Shown: one piece after another, positions 1 to 13,190 of the stretch
Position numbering within the stretch: the first letter of the stretch is position 1
Layout of the letters: each line of letters begins with the position of its first letter
From: Allodiplogaster sudhausi
Lineage: Eukaryota; Nematoda; Chromadorea; Rhabditida; Diplogasteridae
Assembly: GCA_945643635.1 (NCBI GenBank)
Contig: CALZFC010000090.1
Coordinates: 186,001 to 250,000 of the forward strand
Reading direction: 5' to 3'
DNA: 64,000 nucleotides
Translations under genes and position numbers: made by a program
Notes under the pieces: model-generated
Seen by the model: the letters and a program-made list of their open reading frames with translations, nothing else
Databases searched by the model: none
Told to the model about the DNA's origin: nothing

Positions 1-149
1 CTTCTAGTGTCAGGAAATGTTTCTTTTATTAAAAAAAATTTAATCCACAGTTATTATCGGAGATTTTCTTCTTGTAGACAAGACGCCTCTTTTCTCAGCG
101 AACGACTACGCAAAGCAATCACACAAGTTAGTTTGTCTTAAAGGAGCAG

Positions 150-325
150 AGTTCACTGAATTATTAACGAATGATTTTATGAACGCTGATCTATTCGTAT
201 TTGTCTAAAATGTACTCCCAAAATGTTTGAACCATTTTTGACATCTCGTTACAATGGTATTAGCATTCAAAGTATAGCTCGTTCCTAACCATAAGGTAAG
301 CCTTGAATCATTCGGTGCATGTTTC
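150..325 (+). repeat. dispersed repeat, copy 1
   Basis: Shares stretches with 1133-1310: a block beginning AGTTCACTGAATTATTAAC and, near the end, GAATCATTCGGTGCATG. A third, more diverged copy lies near 42195-42310. It could be a transposon fragment or an intron piece from an older receptor duplicate. Confidence 0.5.
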
Positions 326-402
326 TTGTGAAAAGTGCAAAAACAAACCAAATTTTTATTTTATTTCTAGAGTGATGTGATTTGCAAAGTTGAAATACAT
401 AG

Positions 403-1714
403 ATGGAATTCATCTTCTGGTATGCCGGCGCATACTCTCACTTTGCAATCGCAATCAATCGACTCGTCTGCGTCGTGCGCATATCGAAGAAGTCGCCGCC
501 CTTCAACGCGCGACGAAGTTTGCTCGCCGTCGCCTCGATCTACCCGCTCGCCATTCTTCACACTCTTCCGTGGTTCTGGTGTCAGCTTCCATTATTGGCC
601 TGTTAATCCATCCTGTTCGAAAATCATCCAATAGAATGAGTTGAATCGGCTTTCTTGGCTAGTATGGTATTTTAACAACAGCTCACCATTTCAGATAAGG
701 AATGCTACTTGATATTAACGCCGAAAGAATGGAAGCACACTTATGAGGACAACTGGTGTTCTTTTCTCATATTGTTAGTTTTGGCAACTTTTTTATGGTG
801 AAAAACGAGATCAATAATCAAATCCCTCTAGGAAACTTGAAATTTAGTGAAATACTCGATTTCTTGTTTGGCATGATTTTGGGCGTCTCAGAAGTGCTCA
901 TCGATGCTTGCACTCTCTTCATTTTGGTGCGATGGCAGGGAAAGGTGTGCTGGTGAAATCAACTACATATGTATAAGGAACCTCAAACGTTACTTCTTAT
1001 TCTTGTCAGGTGCAAAGCATCGACCACATGCGACAACGAAAGAGGGAGATTAAGTTCTTTCTGCAGGTTCACTAGCTAAGTGATTTAATAGAGCAAATAG
1101 ATTTGAGCAGATTCGACCAAATGAAAAGAGCAGTTCACTGAATAATTAACATATGCTTTTATGAAAGTGGATCTATTCGCGTCTATCTGTTAGCCACCCT
1201 CCTATTTCATACGCTCTTTAAAAAGAAGAAGAGCCAAATATTTGAAGGCGTGCGTTCAAAATGGTGATAATGTACTACTGCAGAATCATTCGGTGCATGG
1301 TTCCTTTAATATCCTCGTCAGTATAATCCGTAGCCTTCTTGAGAGCGTCGCTCATCACGCAGTATACTTCACGTCAATGATCACGGTCTACGAGGTCTCG
1401 GAGCATTACAATTCCAAGTGGGCAAACTTTGGTACGGATCTCCTGCCGAATGCGATGTGCAGCCTGCTGAATGGGTTTATGGCAACTTCATTCTCTTTCC
1501 AACTAACAATATATCGCTTTCAATATTCCAACAAATACCGATCTTCAAAGTATGTTTTACAATAATAAAAAAACTCAATTTAAATTTGCGGCCATTATTA
1601 CGTATTTTTTATAGCGCGATTTTCCTCGCCTTCCAAGCGCGTTGGAGCATTTTGTCGCGAGTGCAAAGTCGTGTCTTCCGACTTGTGCAACCCTCTGCTC
1701 AATCTAGCAGATAG
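403..1714 (+). CDS. Srx-like seven-transmembrane chemoreceptor, 3' part
   Basis: Probable G-protein-coupled chemoreceptor of the nematode serpentine class x type, in the plasma membrane of sensory neurons. Exons in consistent phase: 403-601, 695-797, 848-944, 1010-1066, 1284-1549, 1615-1714 (TAG). The first visible exon carries YSHFAIAINRL, the TM3-end motif of Srx-type receptors. Later come a Cys/Trp-rich loop, DFLFGMILGVSEVLID (TM5), the short basic exon KREIKFFLQ before TM6, and a final TM6-TM7 exon with KWANFG. The exon at 403 follows an acceptor (ATAG, with an in-frame stop just before it), so the N-terminal exons lie further upstream and were not found in bases 1-402. No internal stop is needed, so it may be functional. 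The class is assigned from motif memory; another serpentine class is possible. Confidence 0.6.
1133..1310 (+). repeat. dispersed repeat, copy 2, in an intron of the Srx-like gene
   Basis: Matches copy 1 (150-325) and copy 3 (42195-42310) in patches. Its end runs over the acceptor at 1283/1284, so the first codons of the receptor's fifth visible exon appear to come from the repeat. Confidence 0.5.
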
Positions 1715-2113
1715 GAGCAATCTATAGTTCTTAAAAAATCTTAATTTTTTTTTGGTTATTCTTCGTCTCTTAATATTTTTTAAGATAAATTTCTTATTGT
1801 TAGCTGCTGTAACTGTTCTTTTTCTTTTTTCGATTTCATATCAATTGAGATTGGTAATACACATAAACACCGGGAATATATGTATTTCGAACAGATCTCA
1901 CCATGAATTTGAACATATGAACATATGTATATTTGTGTTTCTTCTACGTATCTCTGTGTAGTGCTTTGTTATTTTGGATATTTTTAAAGTAAACGTATGG
2001 CAAATACTGGCTATTTTGGTTGTTGAAACGCAAGAATGGCATTCGGGTTGAATTCAAGGACGATTCTTTTAGTCAAGGATGCCTCCAAGGATGCCTGGCG
2101 CATAATATACATT
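1715..2113. other. intergenic, AT-rich, no gene seen
   Basis: 3' flank of the Srx-like gene. No coding signal or recognisable repeat was seen before the foldback element. Confidence 0.5.
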
Positions 2114-3065
2114 TGACGCGATTTGCGAGAGTATCAAAATGGCCGGGGACCCAGCAAAATTAGATTTCGCTCAAAAGCTCTTTATAGGTACTTTTTAACA
2201 CGGCGAAACGATTGGAATGGGTCCGGGAGTCTGAAATCGCCATTTTGGCGAGCTGTGCGAGGTTTAAAATTCGAGAGCCCGATGAACCTTGCAGAGATGG
2301 TCGCACATTCGCGTTCGCTGTTTCGCACACAATAAAGCAATATTCGTGAACATTTTGTCATATATAGATAAGATATTGCTTTACAAAGCTACTAAAGTAG
2401 AATTTGAAAATATTGACTTTTATGGTCTCAGCGGCTTCAAGACTTTGGAGAGGCGCCATTCTCTTATATGGAAAAATGTCATGCGTTTTCTATCTTATAT
2501 TGTAGAGCAAAAATTATCTTTCCAATGAGCTATAGTATACCAGATATCGACGAGGTCTTTTATGTTTCCCAGTCACGCGGATTTCAACAATTTTATGATT
2601 GGGAAACATAAAACTCGTCGATATCTGGCATACTATAGCTCATTGGGAAGATAATTTTTTGCTCTACAATTTAAGACAGAAAACCCGTGACATTTTTCCA
2701 TATCAGAGAATGGCGCCTCTCCAAAATCTAGAGGCCGCTGAGACCATAAAAGTGAGTATTTTCAAATTCTACTTCAGTAGCTTTGTAAAGCAATATCTTG
2801 ACAATTCATGACAAAATTTTCACGAATATTGCTTTATTGTGTGCGAAACAGCGAACGCGAATATGCGACCATCTCTGCAAGGTTCATCGGGCTCTCGAAT
2901 TTTAAACCTCGCACATCTCGCCAAAATGGCGATTTCAGACTCCCGGACCCATTCCAATCGTTTCGCCGTGTTAAAAAGTACCTATAAAGAGCTTTTGAGC
3001 GAAATCTAATTTTGCCTGGTCCCCGGCTCTTTGGCTTGCTTACGATTCTCTCGCAAATTGCGTCA
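2114..3065. repeat. long foldback palindrome (non-autonomous element)
   Basis: Two ~460-bp arms are near-perfect reverse complements around a short loop at about 2572-2598. The outer ends read TGACGCGATTTGCGAGAG on the left and CTCTCGCAAATTGCGTCA on the right. The inner arms meet at TATGTTTCCCA / TGGGAAACATA. Short open frames inside are mirror images and show no domain. Arm identity is high with scattered substitutions and small indels. It resembles a foldback DNA element or a MITE with long inverted repeats. The flanks (ATACAT and ATGTAT) are themselves complementary, so no clear target duplication is visible. A transcript would form a ~460-bp hairpin. Confidence 0.85.
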
Positions 3066-3540
3066 TATATGTATGTATTTACACCAAATTCAGCTACATA
3101 TTCCGGGCATTCTAGCGCTAAATAGTTTTCTCAAAGATGTCATCAAATTGCTCAAACCCTTCTCAGAAGAACGAGATACCCTCCAAACAACAGAATCAAT
3201 CATTTCATATGCATGTGAACTTTACTGTATTAGAAGTCATGCTGCTCGGTAATGAAATATTCTCTGGAAAACTAAGTTGTAAAATATGTAACCGATGATG
3301 AAGGCGGAAAGCCCTGCGTAAAAAATGGCGTCGATGACGAAGACCGGAAGCCCTGCATGAAAAAGATTACTTCAGTCCCTGAAATGAGTGCATAGAATAG
3401 TCCCTGGCGTATTTCTGCCTAGGTCCTTTCTTCATTTTTCATTAACCCGGCACTGAACCATCCTTGTTTTTGAGAGGAACTCATTCGGCTCCTTAATTTT
3501 CTCTCTTCGAGACAGCATGGGCATCAAGGAAGAGGACATG
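3066..3540. other. intergenic, no gene supported
   Basis: Contains one short open frame (3031-3252) with a vague resemblance to the C-terminal region of hAT transposases, too weak to annotate. A short imperfect direct repeat around GGCGGAAAGCCCTGC / GACCGGAAGCCCTGC lies at 3300-3355. Confidence 0.4.
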
Positions 3541-3728
3541 AAAACTAGAGGAAGAAAGAGAGAGAGCGAGAGAGCGCGAAAGATGGAGAGATAGAGAGAT
3601 GCAGAGAGATATAGAGAGCGAAAGAATGCCAAATTGAAAATAGCGATAGAGTGTAGGTCGCGATTGTTCCCGGGTGTGTTTCAGAGATGAAGAGGACGAG
3701 TCTCGCCCACTCAGCGTACCACAGGTGG

Positions 3729-3774
<46 letters not shown>

Positions 3775-6170
3775 CCCCCCCCTCTCCCTCCATGCATGCA
3801 ACGCTCACTCTCTCTCTGCCTCTCTTTCTCTCCTTCACACACTTTCGCTTTCTCTCCGTATCTCTCCCACTCTCGCCTCTTTTCTTGTCTCTGCCCATTT
3901 CTCTGTCATTCGAATTCCGGCACAGGTGTCCTCTCGTGGAATGAAGAGAAGAAGATGGACAACTTCGAAAATAGAGATGAGAAAGACATCTACTTTGCAG
4001 CTAAATCGAGAGAATAAAGGATCTACTTATCATCTAGAAAAAACTTACAATTTGGGTGGACGAAGCAATCGAATAAAGCTCTTAACTTATCGGAAATCGA
4101 TCTGAACTAATCGTGATCGGTACAAGTATGAATATCGATAAAAATCGGATGCGGCTGCAGGACTTTCATAACAGACGCCGCCAACGAGGCGGAGAGAAGG
4201 AAGAATGTGTGAAGGCCTTGTGGCAGTCTGCTTTTTACTAGTCAAGAAAGACTCGCTGCAGTTCTCTGCAAATCATATACACATGTATGTATGTATGCAT
4301 GTGCATATTTCTCTCTCTCTCTCTCTCGCTCTCTCTCTCTGCTCTCTCTCGCTCGCTCTCTTTTTAAACACAATCTCTCTCTTTATCACACACTCTCTCT
4401 CAATCTCCCATTATCTCTCTCTCTCCCCCTCTCTCTCGTCATCTCCCACCGTGATGCCAAGTTCCTTTCGAACCACCATGATAACATCATGAGCAATGAG
4501 AACCAAACAAAAGTTGACATCTCCTTCCGACTTTCATTGCGAAACAAATTCTGTGTTTCGGATCTCTACATTATCAACCGAAAAAAATACATAAAATATT
4601 CCGGATCGATAATGAAAAAAAGCCAACTCAGGCAAAGACAACGATGAGATTTCCATCTCATCTTGCTCTTCAGAAGCTTCTCATCATATAGTGAATTAAT
4701 AAAAGAGTTTAATTGTGTCGTCTGGATCTTTCGTTCTTCTTTCGTTCTTTCCTTTGCTTCCAAAGAATCGAAGTAATTGCTCATTAATCGAGAACGAAAG
4801 TGCTAGCTTCTCCAACGGAAGCCTGTTGCTCATTCCGGCGTTCTTTCATTCATGGAATTTTGAGAGCGCCAAAGGAATTTTCTTTCTCCTGGCGAAAATC
4901 ATCAACATCGAATGGTGATTCAGCAATTTTCACAGGCACAGTTTGGCAGCGTTCAAAATGGCAAAATAGCGAGAAAAGAGAGAGAAAAGAAAGTGACAGA
5001 AAACATAGAGAAGAAGATAGAATGAAAATACAAGGACGTATAGAGAGGGAGAGAGAGGGAGAGAGAGAGAGAGAGCGAGAGAGAAAACGAAGAGGCAAGA
5101 AATAATGAACAGACAACCTATTGAAAGCAAGTGAAATTCTCTCCTGATGATAGAGTAGAATTAAACAGACAGAGGAGAAATAAATAAAGAGGAGTCATTT
5201 TGAAGGAACCTGAAATATGTCGGCAGAAGGAAATACCGGGTAGTGTATTGCTTTTTTGTTCAAATTTCGGCGTGCAATTGTTTTTTTTTAATTTGTCATT
5301 CATACTTTGAATGTAAAAATACATATTTCTAGGTTGGTGAGATGCATAAAGGGCAAAGGAATGTAAGAATTGTAAGACAATTATTGAATTTAAATCCATT
5401 TTTATAGGACTCATTTAGTCCAATTTTATGGGAGTACTATGTATGTACATCAATGACGAAATTCCGATAAGTGGTCACTTCTACTCTTGCTTTTGATTCT
5501 CTTTTTGTCCCCGTTCCTCATCATTCTCTGGCTTTTCTTTCTCCCTTCTTCCCCCCTACCCATTCCAGTCAAACTGTGTCTCTTCATTGTAATAGAGAGA
5601 ACAGCGCAAAAATTCTGCCATCTCTCTCTCTCTTTCTCTTCCTCTCTCTCTCTCTCTCTTCCTCTCATTCTCTAATTACCTCTCTTCTCTCTCACTCTCT
5701 TTTTCTCTGTCTCTCTCTGTATTTCTTTGTCTCTCTTTCAATCTCTTCATCTGCTTGCGGCAATAGCTATCGCCTCAAGCAGGCCCATCTTAACGAGTCT
5801 CTCCAGCCTTGCCCAGGAAGAGATACAGCGAAAGTGAGATTCAGAAGAATACCGGGGCAGAAAAAAAGGCAGCACAGCAAAAGAGTGCAAGCTGCCATGA
5901 TCACGCCGGCTTCTCTCGTTCTCTCTAATCTCTATGCTATTTCTCGCTCTCTCCCTCTCTCCCTCTTCTATTCCAGCAACTGACACCCCCACACGTTAGG
6001 TGCCGAGGAAGGGGAATGAGAGAGTAAGAGGGAGAGGGAGATAGAAAGAAAGAGAGAGAGAGGAAGTGAGAGCGAAAGAGAAAGAGCGAGAGAAAGAGAG
6101 AGAGAGAGGGAGGAGGTGAGAGAGAAAGAGAAAGAGCGAGAGAAAGAGAAAGAGAGAAAGAGGCCTTGCC
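3541..6170. repeat. (CT)n/(GA)n microsatellite cluster upstream of tropomyosin
   Basis: Successive purine or pyrimidine tracts: GA at 3555-3620, CT at 3730-3860, CT at 4310-4440, GA at 5040-5095, CT at 5620-5745 and GA at 6010-6165. Strand polarity alternates between tracts. The Ser/Leu- and Arg/Glu-rich open frames here are readings of the dinucleotide repeat. Whether any tract serves the tropomyosin promoter is not known. Confidence 0.9.
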
Positions 6171-6314
6171 GGAGGCGGACGCAGCCCCCCCCCCCAATCT
6201 TCCGCCCGAAGATAAAGGCAGCCCCTCTCCTTCTGATCTCGGAAGAGAGCGGGGGAGTCTTGATCTGACTGAGGGCATCCTTTCAGTAGAAGCCACATAG
6301 CTCGAGGCGGAGTC

Positions 6315-6350
6315 ATGGCAGACGCGACGCGGTCGCGTCGCGTCTGCCAT
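6315..6350. promoter_or_regulatory. perfect 17-bp inverted repeat with 2-nt spacer
   Basis: ATGGCAGACGCGACGCG, then GT, then the exact reverse complement. It ends about 110 bp before the tropomyosin start codon, in the promoter or 5' leader region. It is GC-rich in contrast to its surroundings. It could be a dimeric factor site or, if transcribed, a stable hairpin. Confidence 0.8.
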
Positions 6351-6400
6351 CTCGCCGCTGGCAATCGGGCGGGTGTCCTAGATCAGTCTCATTCCGAGCT

Positions 6401-6413
6401 CTCTTCTCTCCAG
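6401..6413 (+). promoter_or_regulatory. probable leader acceptor (trans- or cis-splice)
   Basis: A pyrimidine-rich stretch ending TCTCTCCAG, 47 nt before the long-form ATG. This is the usual position of a spliced-leader acceptor in nematode genes; a 5'-UTR cis intron would look the same. Confidence 0.45.
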
Positions 6414-6460
6414 GTTACTGCGGCTGCACTCCTTCCTCCTCCACACTCCACTAATCAGCC

Positions 6461-6505
6461 ATGGACGCCATCAAGAAGAAGATGCAGGCGATGAAGATCG
6501 AGAAG
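6461..6505 (+). CDS. lev-11: tropomyosin exon 1 (long-form start)
   Basis: Fifteen codons, [15 protein letters not shown], the N-terminus that overlaps the next tropomyosin on the filament. The ATG context is AGCCATGG. Donor AAG|GTTCCT. Confidence 0.97.
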
Positions 6506-9500
6506 GTTCCTTCTGCTCTCAGCCTATCAATCGATATTTTACTTCTTTTATTTTATATTATTTTTTATTTTTATTTTTTGCCTATTTTTTTTATACAATT
6601 CTAACTTGATATTTTATGTGAGATTGCGCCTCATATGTTCCTATGCATTGAGAAACGCTCTCTGATATTAGCTATGGCCTACCTATGCTCACTGGCATAC
6701 GGTAGCCTGAAATATACTTACCTATTGTCCTTATTTGCTCGAAATACTGCTCAATTCATTCAGCGCGCCTGAAAGAGAGAAATTTTGTTCGTTTTGTGCG
6801 CTTGTTTTGAAAGCGTTTGGAGAAAAGCATACAAAAAAATGCCCATAAAATTTTCTTTCCTTTTCTGTTTCCGTTCGAAATGTTCGACAAGCTTGTGATG
6901 AGTCATCGTTTGGCGAGGAAAGTAGCATTTTTCCGTCTTGTTCTCCTCATCTTTCTTCTTCTCTAATTGAAGTAGGAGTTAATTAAGAATTACCCCGTAA
7001 ACGTAGAGATATCAAGTGAGATTAGAAGACAAAGAAGATATCGAATGAATTTAATTTTTTTGAATTTAAAGGTGCAATTTAATACAGCAGCGTCTGGCGT
7101 AGAATTCCAATCACATTATCCCTAGAGCGCTTTTTTTCTTCTCGCCTTCCAATCCTCTTTTCCATGGGGCGATCATTAAAAGCCGCCAGCAGAGTTCATT
7201 CCCACCAGATGTTGTCATTTTGCGGGTTTCCCACTATCTCTTTTTTCAACTCATCTCCTCTTTCTTAGCTTTTCTGTTCTCTCTCTATGTGCTTTTCTTT
7301 GATATTACTTATTGTTTGAGACTTAAAAGCATATTAAATAATATTAATTATTTTTATATTTACTCATTATACTACTACAACTGTCGATTCGAATGAAAAT
7401 GTATTACAAGGTGTACAAATAAAAGTTATAAAAAAAGAAAATTGTAACAATTCCAGGACAATGCCCTCGATCGCGCCGATGCCGCCGAGGAGAAAGTGCG
7501 CCAGATCACCGAGAAGCTCGAGCGAGTTGAGGTCAGAAATACAAATTGTGCAAATTACAAATTACGAAATACACGCTGACCAAATTACAAAATTAAACAG
7601 AAGAACAATATCAATATGTGACGAGATATTAAGAGAATCTTAATGACAGCAATGAGGACAATCAATGTAATCAATATGCAAGACATTGGAAATCGTAATA
7701 TGGTCACAATGCCATAGTGCTTCTGGACCGAACTATCAATGAATGCCAGCGGTGCTGATTGATTGTTCTTGCAGGAGGAGCTGCGCGACACGCAGAAGAA
7801 GATGATGCAGACGGAGAACGACCTCGACAAGGCACAGGAGGACCTCTCTTCCGCCAACACCAACCTCGAGGAGAAGGAGAAGAAAGTCCAGGAGGTACGG
7901 CAGTTTTTATGCTCATAACAAAAAAAAGTTCATGTTTTTTTTCCTTTTTTAAACAGAAATTATTTAGCTATTTTATCATTATACCTTTTTTAAGACTAAA
8001 AACTAAAGCTTACAGAAATTTTGAGATGAATTAAATTTCTTTAAAAAATTTCAAAATTTCTTATTTATATAACTATGTTTATATTAAAATTAAAGTACCG
8101 TACCTTCGAAGCCTCCTAGCGTTGCTTGAAATTCATGCTAACGCCCCCTTTTCAGCCGATCCTCCGTTCAGAAAGAGTTTCAGGGTCGTCCTCTACGAGC
8201 ACAATGCGTACAATTAAGCAATAATTTATTTTCATCTTATTCTCTCTGTCTCTCTCTCTCTCTCTTCTCTTGATCTCCTCTCAACATTTTTCTTTCCTGT
8301 TACTTATCTTTCTATCTAATTTTTCTCGCGCAATTGCCTTGCAAACAAGCCATAAGCAACTATTAATACTAGCAGAACTTTATGCTATCAAACAGTGTTT
8401 TCATGTTAATTATGTGTGACTTTCTGTTCCAAAAAAATCAGAAGTATTTGTTTGATGCCTAATTCATTTTTATGAAATAACTTTCTAACTTTAGCGTTCT
8501 ATTTTGCTGCTCTTGCATTTCGCTTCCGCCGTGAGCGTTCGCTTGAAAAAGTGGAGCGAATCTAACAACAAATAATATGAGACTGTTATCGGGCGTTGTG
8601 ATCGATAAGAGATCGAATTTTCACTGGGCATCCTAGAAATCTCATGTTAGGGATGGATAGACAAAGGGATATAGAGAGAGGGAGAGAGAAGGAGAGAGGA
8701 AGAGAGAGGAAGGGAGAGAGAGAGAGAGATTTCAGACGTGGTGAAGCATTCCACAGGGGCGAAGAGATAACTCCGAGTCCCTAATCTCTCTCGCAGCCTT
8801 CTCTTCTTCGTTGTGTTGTGTTGTAATTATTAGAGCTCCTCTTGTCTCGTATCCGAGAAAAGTGTAGGGGGCGGAGGGAGAGAGAGATAAAGAGAAGGGA
8901 GAGAGCAATAGAGAAAGAGAGAGAAGAGAGAGAGAGAGAGTGAGAGAGACAGAGAGAGAGAAAGACATTCTAGTGAAAAGCGCACAACGATAGCGTAGGA
9001 GATACCGGCGGGCGACGCTGTTTGACTTTACAGCGACTGAAGGGAGCATCTGCCAGGAGGCAGGGGGGGGGCAAGAGAGAGAGAGATAGAGCTGCAGAGA
9101 AAGAGAGAGAAGGTTCCGGAGAGAGAGAGAGGGAAAGGAGATGGAGAGAGACAGAGGGAAAGAAAGCTCAGATCGGTTGTTCCATGCTCTGCACCCTTCG
9201 AGATTGGCAAGAGAATTTGTGTTTCGTCTTCGTCTCCCCATCCTCATTCTAATTGTGGCAACTTTGAGTGAATGGAGCAGAAAAAGAGAAAAAGAGTGAG
9301 ACCTTGGACGTCAGCACTCCTTTGAATCCTACCAAATCTCACAAACTATTTTTGAACTCTCACGCGCTAGTAGAAAACTTCTAAGAAAAAGCATTTGAAG
9401 GGGAAAAAGGAATAGTTTTTCACACAATTTTTCGTAACACGATTATTTGGTTTTCGAGCAGTAGGTAACCGAACTGTGTCGTGAAAGTAACAGTATTCCA

Positions 9501-10769
9501 AAAACCCTCGAAAACTCTTACTTTCGACACTGAAAGTAATGTGTTTGTGTTGGTGGTAGAGTGTGTGTGCAGTATGCAATGTATTGGGTGTTCCTCATGC
9601 TAATCAGAAGTGACAGTCGCCTCTCACGTTCTGGCCGTGCAGACCGGGTGGAAATGTATGATCTCTAATTGTATAAGTGGACTATCACCTTGCAATCTGC
9701 CTCTTGCAACGGATTCTATATGATAGATTAGATCAACTAGAGCATTTGCTATAGAAGAAATGATTACAAAGTTACGGATCTACATATTTATGAAGAAAGA
9801 GAAAAAACCATTATGACTATCGACTCATTCTTTCATCAGCAGAGAAAGTTTAAGTTGTTAGGAGAGCAGAACGCCTACTCTGCCTTGCCTAGAAAGGACA
9901 AAAGAAGACTAGTCATGAAGGGCAGTGGGTAGCTACTCTCTTAATCTCTTTGTCTCTCTCTCTCTCTCTCTCTGGTAGAGAGAGAATGAGTCATCGAGAC
10001 AGAGAGCGAGAGATAGAGAGAGAACGAGAGAGTGAGAAAGCGGCATTCCTGAGAGACAAAGAAGCCGTTTACTTTTTCAAGCAAGCCCCGTCATTAGCGT
10101 GGTTTTTTGTATATGGTTGCATGCAAGGAAGAGAGCGAGAGAGCCAGCGAGAGAAAGAGAGAACGAGAGAGAATAGGGGGAGCGAGAGAAAGGGAGAGAG
10201 AGAGGGAGACTTCGGCATGGTGGCATAAGAAGCATCATTCCTTTCTCTATTTCTCTCTCTCTCTTTTCCCTCTATCTCTCTTCTCCCTCTCTCTTCTCTC
10301 GCTCTCTCTCTCCAACCTGGCCCCCACCCTTTCCACTTACTGATAAGGGCAGAGTCTCCCTCCTCCTAAGACGGCTGCCTGGTCACTCTCACTTGTCAAT
10401 GCAATCGAAGCGAGTCCATTCCAATATGACTTCCCCCTCCCCACCCCCCCACAATCTCAACGTCTGCGCAAGATGCTTGAAATATTTGAGCAGCGAGACA
10501 GTCCCGATATTCTTTTTCTCCCTAGTTCGCTCCCTCATTCTCTCTATGTCTCTCTCTCTCTCTGTCTGCCTGTCTCTCTCTCTTTCTCTCTCGTTCGCTC
10601 TCTCACTCTCTCCACAGTGACCACTGAGAAGAGATCGAAAGAGATGGATGATTCGAAATGAAGAAAGAACGAGAAAGAGTTCGGGAAGAGAGTGAGAGGA
10701 AGGAAAGAGAGAAAGAAGGATTGATTCCCTCCATGCCTTTTATGGTTCGAAGCTGCTCCTTCGCTTTTC

Positions 10770-10811
<42 letters not shown>

Positions 10812-11569
10812 ACTCTCTTGCCCTCTTTCTCTCTCTCCCTCATTCCGTCTACCAATTTATGTTACGGAGACCACATTGGCTACAACTAACCATAAGTGCA
10901 TGCCTTTACTCGCCTCCCCCCAGGGAAGCTTACTTCCGGAAAAAAAACGGATTCTATTTTCTGCCTAGGAGAGAGCGAGAGAGAGAGTGGAGAGGAGGAC
11001 AAAGAGTGAGAGAGAGAAATAAGGAGCAAGAATTAGAGGGAGAGAGTGAGAGAGAGAAAGAGAGAGAGAGAGTGAGAGAGAGCGTGAGATGGTAAGAGAA
11101 GTGTTGCTTACTTACATATGTTTATTCTAAATGTATTCAATCCATTTCTCTCTCTCTCTCTCTCTCTCTCTATTCTCTCTAGCGTTCTCTGTTCTCTAAT
11201 TCTCTCTCTCTTTATCTCTCTCTTTCTTTCTGCCTCCCTCTGTCTCTCCCTTTCTTCTCTCATTCTCTCGCCTCTCGACCAAAGCACTCATTTGCATTCA
11301 GTCACCCATTCTTCAACTACGGCATGGCGAACAACGTGTACATTGATCAGGCCTCCTATTCGCACGTTCTTCATGTCTTCCTTTTTTCTCTACATCTCTG
11401 CTCTCTCTCTCTGGCTTTCTCTCTCTCCATCTCTCCCTCTAACACCCTCTCTCTCTCTCTCTCTCTCTCTCCCTCTCGCCTTCTGGCATCGTACAACACT
11501 CTTCCCTCTCGATCCCTTTTGTGCTTTTAAAGATGGCCTCGCGGCTCGTTCGCGCTCCTCTCCAGATAT

Positions 11570-11609
<40 letters not shown>

Positions 11610-12022
11610 ATTAACGCAAAGAGAGAAAGCGATAGATAGGGAGTAATACAGAGAGAAATAAAGAGAGAGAGAGAGAGAGAGATAAAGACAGAGAGAGAGA
11701 GAGGGTGAGTAATACAAAGAGAGAAAGAGAGAAAGCGATAGATAGGGAGTAATACAGAAAGAGAGAGAAAATAAGAGAGAAAGAGAGAGAGAGAAAAGAA
11801 AGTTCTCCATTGGTCCCTCTCTCTCTCCCCGGGGAGGGCGACTTCCACTTTCACTCCCCCCTTCCTCTGTCCATTCCAGTCGCACTCTCCCTATTACCTC
11901 TCTCTCCGAAACTGAACACAAACAGTGTGACACCCTTCGGAGGCTATCCACCTCCCTCCTTTCATTGCTCCCCCTTTCGCACCCCCTCAGAGGGCCACTG
12001 GCACACGCACATGTACCCACTA

Positions 12023-12070
<48 letters not shown>

Positions 12071-13151
12071 ACCCAATATGTCAAGCTTCAACTCATTCCC
12101 TCTCCTCTCTCTCTCCTACTTTTTCCTCTTCCAACCCTCATTTATCCCCAAAAGCCCTCTCTGGAAAAGAGTTACTTTTGTCGTCGCTTCCGCACAGCCC
12201 CAGGCAATTCGTGTTCGTGTTTCAGTAATTAGCAGGCGCCATTTTCCGCTTTCACCTCTCTCATGCTCTCTCTCCCTCTTTCTCTCTCTCTCTCTCTCCC
12301 TCTCTCTCTCTCTCTGTCTCTCCCTCCGATCCTAAGGCGCCCTTTCAACACTCCGATGAAAAACGAGAGGAGAGGAGAGAGAGAGAGAGAAAGAGAGAAG
12401 GAATAAGAACACAAAAAAACAGTCCTCAAATTTGTACAAGAAGTTGCTAGGAGAAAATATATTTGAGAATAAGGTAGAAACGAGCCATGCTTTTGGAAAG
12501 TGATAATATTCCAAAAAGTGAAAGGATGCCAGTGAGAAAGTGGTTCATGTCGAATTGGTGTTTTCCACTCCGCTCTGATAAGCCCATTCCATTGCGATTG
12601 CCTCGTTCGGCCCGTTTCGGCATTCTTAGCCCTGCCTCTGCTTCTCCTTGAAAATTCTCTCTCTCTCTATCTCTCTCTCTCTCTCTCTCTGATTCCCTTC
12701 TTTGCACCCCTTACTGGCGAGAAGGGGTTGGGACAATAATGAGTAAAGGGTAATGGAGAGGAAGAGAAAGGGAGAGAGAGAGAGAGAGAGAGAAGAGGGA
12801 CGAAAGAAAGAGAGCGAGAGAAGAGAAGCAAAGTATACGAAGGGGGTGTCAATCGATGGCGTGTAGGTCCGTCTTGTCCTTCTCCTGCGGCATTCCATGG
12901 ATGGAATGAAGGATGCGCTTGCCTTGGTCAGCGAGAGAGCGAGATTGATAGAGAGAAGGGAGACAGAGAGAGAGAGAGAGATAAAAGAGAGAGAGAGAGA
13001 GAAAGAAAGAGAGAGAATGAGTAAGCCTCAAGGGATGCTCTCAACGCAAGGAAGAACACGACCTTTTGCCTTTTCTACTCTAGTACTTCTAAGAGCTTCG
13101 CCATGTTATTCCTAGCGGTTGTGAGGAAAGGCATCCATGCTTTCGCTCTAA

Positions 13152-13190
<39 letters not shown>

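Noticed and set aside
3031..3252. Frame with LKDVIKLLKPFSEERDTLQT, hAT-transposase-like
   Set aside because: Only a handful of residues agree and there is no flanking support or second domain.
3432..6364. Long Leu/Ser-, Arg/Glu-rich open frames
   Set aside because: They are translations of (CT)n/(GA)n; no splice context, no conserved sequence, and mirrored on both strands.
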